Below are positions 42,937 through 51,323 of a DNA stretch of 64,000 bases, piece by piece; position 1 is the first letter of the stretch, and every line of letters starts with the position of its first letter. The position numbers and the translations under genes are program-made. The notes below the pieces were generated by a model. It had not been told where the DNA came from and did not search any database. It worked only from the letters and a program-made list of their open reading frames with translations. This DNA is from Rhizobium sp. SL42 (GTDB lineage Bacteria > Pseudomonadota > Alphaproteobacteria > Rhizobiales > Rhizobiaceae), in the NCBI RefSeq assembly GCF_021729845.1, contig NZ_CP063397.1:2494001-2558000 (forward strand), read 5' to 3'.

Positions 42937-43067
42937 GCCGTGAGGCTGTGGCAAAAAACAGTCATCAGTTCCCGAAGGTTCTTCGCTTTCGGCACCAACT
43001 CGAGGCCGCGCGAACATTCCGCAGCTTGCCTCCACAGCCACTCGGATATCCCGGGTGGCTTTTTTTT
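42937..43067 (+). ncRNA. Candidate small RNA ending in an orphan terminator
   Basis: A strong Rho-independent terminator (AGCCACTCGG/CCGGGTGGCT with five-base loop and eight Ts at 43036-43067) has no protein gene before it on the plus strand. Upstream bases fold with it: CCGTGAGGCTGTGG (about 42938-42951) can pair with CCACAGCCACTCGG (43032-43045) with two mismatches, closing a structure. That structure contains a 7-bp hairpin CCGAAGG/CTTTCGG. The closing stem shares bases with the terminator, so the two folds exclude each other. The start is a guess; TTGACG at 42923 is too close for this 5' end unless transcription begins later. It could instead be a leader of the rhomboid gene. Confidence 0.4.
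43036..43067 (+). terminator. Orphan Rho-independent terminator
   Basis: A ten-base stem with one G-U pair, loop ATATC and an uninterrupted run of eight Ts. It points rightward, 52 bp before the rhomboid gene and with no plus-strand gene within the preceding 5 kb. It must end a small RNA or attenuate the rhomboid transcript. Confidence 0.85.
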
Positions 43068-43118
43068 GGCGCTCGTCTGGGCTAACAGGTTGGTTAGCAA
43101 TGCGGCAAGGAGCCAGAG

Positions 43119-43889
43119 ATGCAGGAAAATTCAGGGCCGCCCGAAGAGCCTCAAGCGGGCCCGACCGACGCCGCGCATCAAAAGGAAAATGTGCCGATCT
43201 TCAATCTGCCGGGTGGCGTCCTTCTGTCGCTCGCATTGATCGGTATCATCTATACGCTGCAGGCGCTGGTCTTCAGCGACGATACGAATGCCTGGATCAC
43301 GTTTGAATTCGGGTTCTCGCCGCTGCGCTATGTCTATCCGTTGGCGGACCAGACATTGGCCTGGATCTGGACGCCGGTGAGCTATTCGCTGCTGCATGGC
43401 AGTTTTGAGCATCTGGCTTTCAATGGCCTCTGGCTTGCAGCGTTCGGTACCCCGGTCTACCGCCGGATCGGCGCGGTTCGTTTTGTCATCTTCTGGGTGA
43501 TTTCATCCGTGGCGGGCGCCGGCCTGCACGCTATCGTCAACTGGGGCTCGCCGTCATTGATGGTTGGCGCCTCAGGTGTGATCTCGGCCCTGATGGGGGC
43601 AGCTTGCCGCTTCGCCTTCGGTGGACGCCAGCGTGGTTACCTGCAGGCGTTCGGCATCGAACCGCCGTTGTTTTCTGTGCCGGCGGCGCTCGCCGATCGC
43701 ACGGTGCGGGTCTTCATCATTGTCTGGTTTCTGGGCAATGTCGCCGTGGCCGTTGGCTTGCCCCTTTTCGGGGAATATGCGGGCATGATTGCCTGGGACG
43801 CGCATATCGGTGGTTTCCTGTTCGGATTCCTTTGCTTCCGCCCCTTCGATCCCTATAGCAGATCGGTGCGAGCCACTAGAAACATCTAA
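43119..43889 (+). CDS. Rhomboid family intramembrane serine protease
   Basis: An inner-membrane protease that cleaves transmembrane substrates. The 256-residue protein has a hydrophilic 30-residue N-terminus and six to seven membrane segments. The active site is complete: H93-x4-H98-x3-N102 in LLHGSFEHLAFNGLW, the nucleophile S152 in GASG, and H229 in WDAHIGGF. Substrates cannot be inferred. It follows the orphan terminator by 52 bp and precedes the CBS gene by 98 bp. Confidence 0.93.
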   Translation: MQENSGPPEEPQAGPTDAAHQKENVPIFNLPGGVLLSLALIGIIYTLQALVFSDDTNAWITFEFGFSPLRYVYPLADQTLAWIWTPVSYSLLHGSFEHLAFNGLWLAAFGTPVYRRIGAVRFVIFWVISSVAGAGLHAIVNWGSPSLMVGASGVISALMGAACRFAFGGRQRGYLQAFGIEPPLFSVPAALADRTVRVFIIVWFLGNVAVAVGLPLFGEYAGMIAWDAHIGGFLFGFLCFRPFDPYSRSVRATRNI

Positions 43890-43987
43890 ATATTGCATTC
43901 CTCTTGAATAACATGCACCATTTGTAGGTCGCCGCTTTGGGACGGGTAAGCGGTGAGTTCAGACGTGATGAATGTGAGGAGGAAAGC

Positions 43988-44422
43988 ATGACAGCATCTG
44001 CCAGAAGCATACTCGAACAGAAGGGCCGTGACGTCGTAACTGTCGGTCCGAGCGTCACACTGGGTGAAGCCGCCCATATCCTGGAAGAAAACAAGATCGG
44101 TGCGGTCGTGGTTGTCGGCATGGAGAACCGGATCGTCGGGATTTTCACGGAACGTGATGTCGTGCGTGCAATCGGACAGAATGGTCGTGATGCCTTTGAT
44201 CAGCCGATCTCCACCTTGATGACCGCCAACGTCTATCGTTGTCACGAGGACACCAGCGTCAATGAACTGATGGAAATGATGTCAGCCAGACGTTTTCGCC
44301 ACGTTCCGGTGGAAGACAATGGCAAACTGTCTGGGATCATCTCGATCGGCGACGTGGTGAAGTCTCGTATCCGCGAAATTGAGACCGAGGCGGAGCAGAT
44401 CAAGGCTTATATCGCGGGATAA
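43988..44422 (+). CDS. Tandem CBS domain protein
   Basis: A 144-residue protein consisting of two CBS domains (about 8-65 and 75-133) forming a Bateman module that binds adenosine nucleotides. Segments GEAAHILEENKIGAVVVVGMENRIVGIFTERDVVRAI and MMSARRFRHVPVEDNGKLSGIISIGDVVKSRI show both copies of the G-hydrophobic-(S/T)-x-x-D phosphate-binding turn. There is no attached catalytic domain, so it probably regulates a partner. GAGGAGG precedes the ATG at 43988 by five bases. Confidence 0.92.
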   Translation: MTASARSILEQKGRDVVTVGPSVTLGEAAHILEENKIGAVVVVGMENRIVGIFTERDVVRAIGQNGRDAFDQPISTLMTANVYRCHEDTSVNELMEMMSARRFRHVPVEDNGKLSGIISIGDVVKSRIREIETEAEQIKAYIAG

Positions 44423-44484
44423 ATAGGCCTGGCACGTTACCGCAGCTTTTGCCGGCCTAGCGTAACTGCCTGACGCAACGACAC

Positions 44485-44514
44485 CCCGCTTACCCGATCG
44501 GTCGGGTCAGCGGG
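44485..44514 (-). terminator. Hairpin at the end of the patatin gene
   Basis: CCCGCT-ACCCGA pairs with TCGGGT-AGCGGG (a single T/C mismatch inside) around a TCGG loop. It overlaps the patatin stop codon. No T run follows on either strand, so termination may need Rho. Confidence 0.45.
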
Positions 44515-45466
44515 AGACTGCTTCCTGCATGCGTCGAATTTCGGTGATGCGCGACTTGGCTTCCGCATATCCGCGCTCGATAGCTTCACCAGCCCGGTGG
44601 AATTCCGACAGTCCGATATCATTGACACGTGGATGAAGCGCCAGATCCGGTGGATCTCCGGCAAGTCGCGCCCGCGAGATGCGGTCCTGGATGATATTGA
44701 AAGCTTGGACCATGACGCCAGTCAGCCCCATGCGATTCGGGTCCCGGACCGGTTCGCTGGTGGTTTCCACCAGTTCGCCGGCGCGGTGTTTGACGACAGC
44801 GGATCGGCCGAACAGGTCGTAGTTGAGGTTGACGGCCATGACGATCGGCTGCTCGAGCGCCCTGCACACGGAAACAGGAACGGGATTGACCAGCGCGCCA
44901 TCGATCAGCGTCCGGTTGTTGCAGCGTACCGGCTCGAAGATACCGGGCAGGGCGTAGGACGCCCGCAATGCGGTGATCAGGTGCCCGCCATCGATCCATA
45001 CTTCATGGCCGCTGTTGAGCTCCGATGCGACGGCCACGAACGGCTTTGGCAAGTCCTCGATCATCAGCCCTTGCAGATGCTCCTGCATCCGCTTTGTCAG
45101 GCGCATGCCGCCAAGCAGGCCGCCGCCGCCGATCGTCAGGTCGAGCAGGGAGGCAATGCGGCGCATGGTCAGCGAGCGGGCGAAAACCTCGAGCTCGTCC
45201 AATTTGCCGGCAAGATAGCAGCCGCCGACAAGCGCCCCGATCGACGTGCCGGCAATCATACCGACCTCGATGCCCTCTTCGTCAAGGGCACGCAGCACAC
45301 CGATATGGGCCCATCCTCGGGCAGCTCCGCCGCCAAGCGCAAGGGCAACCTTTGGTTTCTTGGGCGGTTGAATTTGGGCCGGCAGACCGGATCCCATGCC
45401 GCTCGCTTCCCCGACCGAAGGCGCTTCACGCCCGGCTCCGCTGGATCTCAAACTCCAGTTCAGCAT
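44507..45466 (-). CDS. Patatin-like phospholipase (RssA-type)
   Basis: A 319-residue cytoplasmic patatin-fold lipid acyl hydrolase. The oxyanion loop is GGGAARG (45-51), the nucleophile is S75 in GTSIG, and the dyad aspartate is D189 in LIDGALVNPVP. The first 35 residues are low-complexity. Family members hydrolyse phospholipids or lysophospholipids; RssA-like proteins of this size lack a known substrate. I chose the ATG at 45466 (MLNWS) with GAGG upstream; a GTG five codons earlier is possible. Convergent with the CBS gene. Confidence 0.88.
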   Translation of the reverse strand: MLNWSLRSSGAGREAPSVGEASGMGSGLPAQIQPPKKPKVALALGGGAARGWAHIGVLRALDEEGIEVGMIAGTSIGALVGGCYLAGKLDELEVFARSLTMRRIASLLDLTIGGGGLLGGMRLTKRMQEHLQGLMIEDLPKPFVAVASELNSGHEVWIDGGHLITALRASYALPGIFEPVRCNNRTLIDGALVNPVPVSVCRALEQPIVMAVNLNYDLFGRSAVVKHRAGELVETTSEPVRDPNRMGLTGVMVQAFNIIQDRISRARLAGDPPDLALHPRVNDIGLSEFHRAGEAIERGYAEAKSRITEIRRMQEAVSR

Positions 45467-45550
45467 CTCCGTATTCCTCACAAGCTGAACACTCCGGCTC
45501 GTATTAGGACACTCTATGCTTACGATTTCGTTTAGTTCAAGGTGACCGGA

Positions 45551-46003
45551 CTAAGCCTTGTAGACAGAATCCGGGTCAAAGTGCCGGTGATCGTCGGCGA
45601 TCGTCAGCGCTGGTGCGCCATCGACGATCAGAGCCTGCCGATAGAAGCAGGAACGCCTGCCGGTGTGGCAGGTGGCATCATGCCCTGCCACTTCGACCTT
45701 CAGCCACAGCGCATCCTGGTCGCAGTCGACACGGATTTCCTTGACCGATTGCAGGTTTCCTGAGCTTTCGCCCTTCTTCCAGATCTTGCCCCGCGAACGG
45801 CTGTAGTAGTGACCAATGCCGGTTTCGAGCGTTAGCGCGATCGCTTCGGCGTTCATGTGTGCCACCATCAGCAGCGTGCCGTCGCGCGCGTCTGTGACGA
45901 CTGCAGTCACCAATCCATGAGCGTCAAATTTTGGAGTGAAGGCCAGCCCCTCCTCGAGAACCGTTTTGTCGGAGGAGGGCGCGTCGAAGTCGATGCTGGT
46001 CAT
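45551..46003 (-). CDS. hisI: Phosphoribosyl-AMP cyclohydrolase
   Basis: HisI opens the adenine ring of phosphoribosyl-AMP in histidine synthesis. The 150-residue protein has [37 protein letters not shown], the metal-binding [13 protein letters not shown] and the zinc cysteines in [13 protein letters not shown]. It is the stand-alone form, not fused to HisE. It follows folE on the same strand after 23 bp; no other his genes are close. Confidence 0.97.
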   Translation of the reverse strand: MTSIDFDAPSSDKTVLEEGLAFTPKFDAHGLVTAVVTDARDGTLLMVAHMNAEAIALTLETGIGHYYSRSRGKIWKKGESSGNLQSVKEIRVDCDQDALWLKVEVAGHDATCHTGRRSCFYRQALIVDGAPALTIADDHRHFDPDSVYKA

Positions 46004-46026
46004 TAGCAGGGGTAACCCTTAGAGGC

Positions 46027-46632
46027 TCACCGGCTGCGCACCATGGACATGAAGCGTGCCTGATCGGCAGCATTGTCCTTGAAAGCGCCGGTGAAGGTTG
46101 TGGTCAGTGTCGTGGAGCCTGATTTCTGGACTCCCCGCATGGCCATGCACATATGCTCGGCCTCGATGAAAACCGCAACCCCGCGTGGCTTCAGCGTATC
46201 CTCGATCGCATGGGCGATCTGCGCGGTCATGTTTTCCTGCGTCTGCAGGCGCCGTCCGAAGACGTCGACGACACGGGCAATCTTGGAGAGGCCGAGAACA
46301 CGGCCCTTGGGCAGATAGGCCACATGAGCCTTGCCGATCACCGGCAGCATATGGTGCTCGCAATGCGAGAAGAACGGAATGTCGCGCACGAGAACCATGT
46401 CGTCATAGCCGCCGACCTCTTCGAACGTCCGTCCAAGAACCTCTTCGATATCCGCGCCATAGCCCGAAAACAGCTCGCCATAGGCTTTGGCGACGCGCGC
46501 CGGCGTATCCTGCAGGCCTTCGCGCTCCGGATCGTCGCCGGCCCACAGCAGCAGGGTGCGAACGGCCTGTTCGGCTTCCTCGCGCGTCGGACGGGGCGCT
46601 TCCGCGGTCAACTTCTTGACGATGGCATCCAT
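46027..46632 (-). CDS. folE: GTP cyclohydrolase I
   Basis: FolE converts GTP to dihydroneopterin triphosphate, the first step of folate synthesis. The predicted 201-residue protein has zinc ligands C91 and H94 (SHCEHHMLP) and C162 (EHMCMAMRG), plus [24 protein letters not shown] and the [10 protein letters not shown] block. I chose the ATG at 46632, which has GGGAG and AGG close upstream and opens with MDAIVKK as in relatives; a longer form from the ATG at 46710 (26 more residues) is possible. This is the zinc-dependent type IA enzyme. Followed by hisI. Confidence 0.95.
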   Translation of the reverse strand: MDAIVKKLTAEAPRPTREEAEQAVRTLLLWAGDDPEREGLQDTPARVAKAYGELFSGYGADIEEVLGRTFEEVGGYDDMVLVRDIPFFSHCEHHMLPVIGKAHVAYLPKGRVLGLSKIARVVDVFGRRLQTQENMTAQIAHAIEDTLKPRGVAVFIEAEHMCMAMRGVQKSGSTTLTTTFTGAFKDNAADQARFMSMVRSR

Positions 46633-46921
46633 GCCTTTGATCTCCCGGTCCTGACTGTCGCGGACCGCCTGTTTCGCTTTTTCAGACTGTAAATGCGCAA
46701 TGCGGTTCATATTGCAAGTCCGTTCTGCCAATTAACATCTGCGACACATCATCTGCGGCCAGCACTCTTGTAACATTTGGCGCCGGGACACACATGCAAT
46801 ATAGTTTCACCAAAGGCCCTGAAAAGGGAATGGATTGCGACAGGCTGTAGCAAAAGAGCGGACAGTCTGGCGGCATCCATACCGCGCAATATAAAATATC
46901 TATGGGCTGCACGGATCGACA

Positions 46922-47368
46922 ATGGACGACATCTACAACACCAAAATCCTCGAATTTGCCGGCAATATCAGCCATGTCGGTATCCTGCCCAATGCGCAGG
47001 CAACGGCGGAGAAGCACTCCAAGCTTTGCGGATCACGGGTACGCGTTCATCTGTCGGTCGATAACGACGTGGTCAGCGAATTCTCCCATGAAGTGAAAGC
47101 CTGTGCGCTCGGCCAGGCCTCGTCCGGTATCATGGCACTGCATGTCATCGGTGCAACACCGGCAGAAATACGCCAGGCCCGTGCCGATATGCTGGCGATG
47201 CTCAAGGAGGGCGGCGAGGGGCCGACCGGACGTTTTGAAGACATGCGTTTCCTCAAGCCCGTGCGCGACTACAAGGCCCGTCATGCTTCGACCATGCTGA
47301 CCTTTGATGCCGTGGTCGACTGTCTCGATCAGATCGAGCATTCGGCCATGCCGGCCCAGGCCAGCTGA
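46922..47368 (+). CDS. IscU/SufU-like iron-sulfur cluster scaffold protein
   Basis: A 148-residue protein of the NifU N-terminal (IscU) fold. Three cysteines, C36 (LCGSR), C61 (KACALGQAS) and C134 (VVDCLDQ), occupy the places of the cluster/zinc ligands. The L-P-P-V-K chaperone motif of IscU is absent; FLKPVRDYKARH is in its region, and the spacing is closer to SufU-type proteins. It is annotated widely in rhizobia beside yidD. It begins 290 bp upstream of nothing but folE (divergent) and ends two bases before yidD. Confidence 0.85.
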   Translation: MDDIYNTKILEFAGNISHVGILPNAQATAEKHSKLCGSRVRVHLSVDNDVVSEFSHEVKACALGQASSGIMALHVIGATPAEIRQARADMLAMLKEGGEGPTGRFEDMRFLKPVRDYKARHASTMLTFDAVVDCLDQIEHSAMPAQAS

Positions 47369-47370
47369 TC

Positions 47371-47739
47371 ATGTGCGACGGCCCCGATTGCGGGCATCGG
47401 CCGGCAGGTGGGGCGCCCAAAAGCCGAAACTGGCAGGGCCCTTTTCGCAAGACACCGGGCAGACTGCTCGGCATGGGGCTGATCCGCATTTATCAACTGA
47501 CCTTGTCCAGCATCGTCGGCAGTTCGTGCCGCCACATGCCGACCTGTTCGGAATATGGTTATGAGGCGGTCGCGCGCCATGGCATCTGGTCGGGCGGCTG
47601 GCTGACACTGTTTCGCGTCGGTCGCTGCGGGCCTGGAGGGACGTGGGGCCTAGATCCCGTGCCGCAAGTGCTTGGGGACCGTTTTACGTGGTATGCCCCT
47701 TGGCGGCTCTGGACCTTTGGCCGCAAGCCGAGCACCTGA
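47371..47739 (+). CDS. yidD: Membrane protein insertion efficiency factor YidD
   Basis: A 122-residue YidD (Haemolytic domain) protein, a small membrane-associated factor that helps YidC insertion. The core is GLIRIYQLTLSSIVGSSCRHMPTCSEYGYEAVARHGIWSGGWLTLFRVGRCGPGGTWGLDPVP, with the three conserved cysteines. A 35-residue N-terminal extension (beginning MCDGPDCGHRP, with two extra cysteines and a histidine) is not found in the 85-residue E. coli protein. It is not next to rnpA-yidC here, but pairs with the scaffold gene, two bases away. Confidence 0.92.
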   Translation: MCDGPDCGHRPAGGAPKSRNWQGPFRKTPGRLLGMGLIRIYQLTLSSIVGSSCRHMPTCSEYGYEAVARHGIWSGGWLTLFRVGRCGPGGTWGLDPVPQVLGDRFTWYAPWRLWTFGRKPST

Positions 47740-47808
47740 GTGTCGTTTGAGCGGGGCAGGGCTCCGGCATAACATGATCGGACCGAATCGGATCGAGAGA
47801 TGAAACGC

Positions 47809-48240
47809 ATGCCAATGCCGCTTGAATACCGCCAGGCTTCAGCCGATTTCGATAGATTTATGAAAGACCTTGTGACGACGTCGATGCTGACCTCCTCGCA
47901 TCAGGCCTACACTATGCTTCAGGCGGTGCTGCAGGTCTTTCGCCACCGCTTGACGGTGGCTCAGGCCATCACCTTTGCCAATGTCCTGCCGCCCGTCCTG
48001 CGCGCGATCTTCGTCAGTGACTGGGATGTCGAAGCACCACTGAAGCCGTTTTTCGGCCGAGATGAGCTGATGAAGGAAGTCCGCGCCTTCCGCCACGACC
48101 ACAATCTCTCGACGGATACGGCGATCGAGGAGGTCACGGCCACGATCCGCCGTCATGTCGATCCGGCCACTTTCGAGCGGGTGTTGTGCGCGCTGCCTGA
48201 GAAGGCCCGGGACTTCTGGTCGATGGGGTCGACGTCCTAG
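47809..48240 (+). CDS. DUF2267 domain protein
   Basis: A 143-residue helical protein matching DUF2267. It has the typical MPMPLEYRQASADFDRFMKDL opening, the AYTMLQAVLQVFRHRLTVAQAITFANVLPPVLRAIFVSDWD core and a second repeat ending FERVLCALPEKARDFW. The family has two similar helical repeats and unknown function. The frame could start three codons earlier at 47800, but the family start and a GAGAG site nine bases upstream favour 47809. Confidence 0.9.
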   Translation: MPMPLEYRQASADFDRFMKDLVTTSMLTSSHQAYTMLQAVLQVFRHRLTVAQAITFANVLPPVLRAIFVSDWDVEAPLKPFFGRDELMKEVRAFRHDHNLSTDTAIEEVTATIRRHVDPATFERVLCALPEKARDFWSMGSTS

Positions 48241-48356
48241 CAAGATCCTTTACTCACTAGCGCTTTCGTCCTATGCAGCGCCGGTAAATCGCGGGCAAAT
48301 CACCCGGCAACTTTCACCACCCGCATTCGTTGGCGGGACTGGATAAGGAGACTACC

Positions 48357-50357
48357 ATGTCTGATACCATTTCCCTGAAATTCCCCGATGGTTCCGTCCG
48401 TGAGTATGCCGCAGGCACAACCGGTCGCGAAGTAGCCGAAGCCATTTCCAAGTCGCTTGCAAAGAAGGCTGTCGCGATTGCGCTGGACGGCACCTTGCGC
48501 GACCTGTCCGATCCGGTCGTCGACGGCCTGATCGAAATCGTCACCCGCACCGATCCACGCGCGCTGGAACTGATCCGCCACGATGCGGCCCATGTCATGG
48601 CCGAGGCCGTGCAGGAACTCTGGCCCGGCACCCAGGTTACCATCGGCCCGGTGATCGAGAACGGCTTCTATTACGACTTTGCCAAGAACGAGCCCTTCAC
48701 GCCCGAAGATCTGCCGAAGATCGAAAAGCGGATGAAGGAGATCATCCAGCGCAACAAGCCGTTCACCAAGGAAATCTGGCCGCGCAACAAGGCGCGCGAA
48801 GTCTTCGCGGCCAAAGGCGAGGCCTACAAGGTCGAACTGGTTGACGCGATCCCGGAAGATCAAGACCTGAAGATCTATTATCAGGGCGACTGGTTCGATC
48901 TCTGCCGCGGTCCGCACATGGCCTCGACCGGCCAGATCGGCATGGCCTTCAAGCTGATGAAGGTGGCTGGTGCCTATTGGCGTGGTGACAGCAACAACGC
49001 CATGCTGAGCCGTATATACGGCACCGCCTTCGCCGAGCAGGAAGACCTTGATCGTTACCTCCATATCCTGGCGGAAGCCGAAAAGCGCGATCACCGCAAA
49101 CTCGGCCGTGAAATGGATCTCTTCCATTTCCAAGAAGAAGGCCCGGGCGTTGTCTTCTGGCACGGCAAGGGCTGGCGCATGTTCCAGACCCTGACCTCTT
49201 ACATGCGCCGTCGTCTCGAGGGCACCTATCAGGAAGTCAACGCGCCGCAGGTGCTCGACAAGTCGCTCTGGGAAACCTCCGGTCACTGGGGCTGGTATCA
49301 GGAGAACATGTTCGCGGTGAAATCCGCCCATGCCTTCACCCATCCCGACGATGAAGAGGCCGACCAGAAGATCTTCGCGCTGAAGCCGATGAACTGCCCG
49401 GGTCACGTGCAGATCTTCAAGCACGGCCTGAAATCCTACCGTGAACTTCCGGTGCGCCTTGCCGAGTTCGGCAATGTCCATCGCTACGAGGCCTCCGGCG
49501 CCCTGCATGGCCTGATGCGCGTGCGCGGCTTCACCCAGGACGATGCGCACGTCTTCTGCACGGAAGAGCAGATGGCGGCAGAATGCCTGCGCATCAACGA
49601 CCTGATCCTGTCGGTCTACGAGGACTTCGGCTTCAGCGAAATCGTGGTGAAGCTCTCGACCCGTCCTGAAAAGCGCGTCGGCTCGGACGATCTCTGGGAT
49701 CGCGCCGAAAGCGTCATGCTGGATGTTTTGAAGACCATCGAGGAGCAGTCGGGTGGGCGCATCAAGACCGGCATCATGCCGGGCGAGGGCGCCTTCTACG
49801 GCCCGAAGTTCGAATATACCCTGCGTGATGCCATCGGCCGCGAATGGCAGTGCGGCACGACCCAGGTCGACTTCAACCTGCCGGAACGCTTCGGCGCCTT
49901 CTATATCGACGACAAGTCGGAAAAGAAGCAGCCGGTGATGATCCACCGCGCCATCTGCGGCTCGATGGAGCGATTCCTCGGCATCCTGATCGAGAACTTT
50001 GCCGGCCATATGCCGCTCTGGTTCGCACCGCTGCAGGTCGTGGTTGCAACCATCACCTCGGATGCCGACGACTATGGTCGCGAGGTTGCCGAACAGCTGC
50101 GCGATGCCGGTCTGCAGGTCGAGACCGACTTCCGCAACGAGAAGATCAACTACAAGGTCCGCGAGCATTCCGTGACCAAGGTTCCGGTCATTATCGTCTG
50201 CGGCAAGCGGGAGGCAGAGGAGAAGACGGTCAACATCCGTCGTCTCGGCTCGCAGGAGCAGGTGTCGATGAGCCTGGCTGAAGCTGTTGCCGTGCTCGCC
50301 GGCGAGGCAACCCCGCCGGACATCAAGCGCAAGCTTGCGGCCCGGGCTGCGCGCTGA
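48357..50357 (+). CDS. thrS: Threonine-tRNA ligase
   Basis: ThrS charges tRNA-Thr. The 666-residue class II synthetase has a TGS domain at the start ([22 protein letters not shown]), and an editing domain with [16 protein letters not shown] that removes mischarged serine. The catalytic core follows with [14 protein letters not shown] (zinc cysteine), [14 protein letters not shown], and [19 protein letters not shown] (motif 3), then an anticodon-binding domain. AAGGAG lies six bases before the ATG at 48357; nine more codons are open upstream but lack a site. Confidence 0.98.
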   Translation: MSDTISLKFPDGSVREYAAGTTGREVAEAISKSLAKKAVAIALDGTLRDLSDPVVDGLIEIVTRTDPRALELIRHDAAHVMAEAVQELWPGTQVTIGPVIENGFYYDFAKNEPFTPEDLPKIEKRMKEIIQRNKPFTKEIWPRNKAREVFAAKGEAYKVELVDAIPEDQDLKIYYQGDWFDLCRGPHMASTGQIGMAFKLMKVAGAYWRGDSNNAMLSRIYGTAFAEQEDLDRYLHILAEAEKRDHRKLGREMDLFHFQEEGPGVVFWHGKGWRMFQTLTSYMRRRLEGTYQEVNAPQVLDKSLWETSGHWGWYQENMFAVKSAHAFTHPDDEEADQKIFALKPMNCPGHVQIFKHGLKSYRELPVRLAEFGNVHRYEASGALHGLMRVRGFTQDDAHVFCTEEQMAAECLRINDLILSVYEDFGFSEIVVKLSTRPEKRVGSDDLWDRAESVMLDVLKTIEEQSGGRIKTGIMPGEGAFYGPKFEYTLRDAIGREWQCGTTQVDFNLPERFGAFYIDDKSEKKQPVMIHRAICGSMERFLGILIENFAGHMPLWFAPLQVVVATITSDADDYGREVAEQLRDAGLQVETDFRNEKINYKVREHSVTKVPVIIVCGKREAEEKTVNIRRLGSQEQVSMSLAEAVAVLAGEATPPDIKRKLAARAAR

Positions 50358-50382
50358 CGCTAGGTCGCTGGTAAAACAACCA

Positions 50383-50415
50383 CTGACAGGGCCGGGGAGA
50401 TACCGGTCCTGTCAG
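50383..50415 (+). terminator. Hairpin after thrS
   Basis: CTGACAGG-CCGG pairs with CCGG-CCTGTCAG (one central G-U) around a seven-base loop, 25 bp after the thrS stop. There is no T run on the plus strand, so it is a weak or Rho-assisted terminator. Confidence 0.5.
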
Positions 50416-50480
50416 AAATATGTCATCGAATTGCGATAAGCCAGATGACAAGACAGTCCGATGGTCGATTGAGGTGGCCA

Positions 50481-51320
50481 GTGCAGTTCAAAGAACTCTC
50501 CTATGCCAACGAACGCGATCCGCGCCTGAAGCGATGGTTCATCCGTTCCATCGAAGGCCTTTCCGGACGCGATCGATACACCCGCCTTTATGATATCTGG
50601 CGCCACGACATTGTCGGCAAGACCGACCGTGTCTTTGGCAAGATGCTCGATCTGATCGATGTCGAGATGAAGGTTCAGGGCGAATGGCCTCCGGCCAGCA
50701 TACCGGATGGCCCGATCGTGATCGTTGCCAACCACCCGTTCGGCATCGGTGACGGCATTGCTGTTCTGGCGCTTGCCGAGCAGCTCGGCCGTCCGTTTCG
50801 CGTGCTGATCAACAACGAGCTCCTCAAGGTCCCGGAACTGGCGCCGTACTCGTTGCCGGTCTCTTTCGAGGAGACCAAGGAAGCCCTGGCGATCAACATG
50901 CAGACCCGTCACGAAGCCGTGCGGCTGTTGAAGGACGGTGTCACCGTGGTGATTTTCCCCGCTGGCGGCGTCGCGACCGCAAAAAAGGGTTTTGGCCGAG
51001 CGGAAGATCTGCCTTGGAAGATCTTTCCGGCCAAGCTCATCCAGGCAGCCAAGGCCAATGTCGTTCCTGTGTTTTTCGAAGGCCAGAACGGCCGACTTTT
51101 TCACCTGGCCAGCAAGCTCTCGTTGACCCTGCGTGTCTCGTTGCTCATTCGGGAGTTTCGCCGCCTGTCCGGCTCGACCATTCGTGCGCGTGTCGGCCAG
51201 ATGATCACGTGGGACGAATTGAGCGCGCTGCCGGATCGCAAGGATCTTCTGTCGAAGCTCTTTGGGGCCGTGTTCAGCATGGCGCCGCCGCCGCGCCGGG
51301 CGTTCCGCAAGGCTGGCTGA
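50481..51320 (+). CDS. Lysophospholipid acyltransferase family protein (PlsC-like)
   Basis: A 279-residue PlsC-type acyltransferase domain protein. The catalytic histidine is in ANHPFGIGDGIA; here the His and Asp are separated by five residues rather than four, as in the hemolysin/OlsA-like branch. A substrate-binding segment FPAGGVATAKKG corresponds to block III. Family enzymes transfer acyl chains to lysophosphatidate, ornithine lipid precursors or similar. I chose GTG 50481 because GAGG precedes it by six bases; ATG 50445, 12 codons upstream, has no site but cannot be excluded. Confidence 0.82.
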   Translation: MQFKELSYANERDPRLKRWFIRSIEGLSGRDRYTRLYDIWRHDIVGKTDRVFGKMLDLIDVEMKVQGEWPPASIPDGPIVIVANHPFGIGDGIAVLALAEQLGRPFRVLINNELLKVPELAPYSLPVSFEETKEALAINMQTRHEAVRLLKDGVTVVIFPAGGVATAKKGFGRAEDLPWKIFPAKLIQAAKANVVPVFFEGQNGRLFHLASKLSLTLRVSLLIREFRRLSGSTIRARVGQMITWDELSALPDRKDLLSKLFGAVFSMAPPPRRAFRKAG

Positions 51321-51323
51321 GGC

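Larger units (their letters stand above)
42797..43118. other. PilZ-rhomboid divergent intergenic region
   Basis: This 322-bp gap lies between divergently transcribed genes. It contains no credible protein frame. Its right part folds into a compact structure ending in a terminator (see the RNA candidate). Promoters for the PilZ gene and the rhomboid gene must also be here; a TTGACG at 42923-42928 is the only clear -35-like box. Confidence 0.55.

Noticed and set aside
42937..43067. 6S, 4.5S or tmRNA identity for the RNA candidate
   Set aside because: At about 130 nt it is short for 6S, lacks the GGAAGCAGCC-type loop of 4.5S, and is far too short for tmRNA.
48300..50168. A 622-codon open frame on the minus strand
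   Set aside because: Antisense to thrS, with no recognisable domain.
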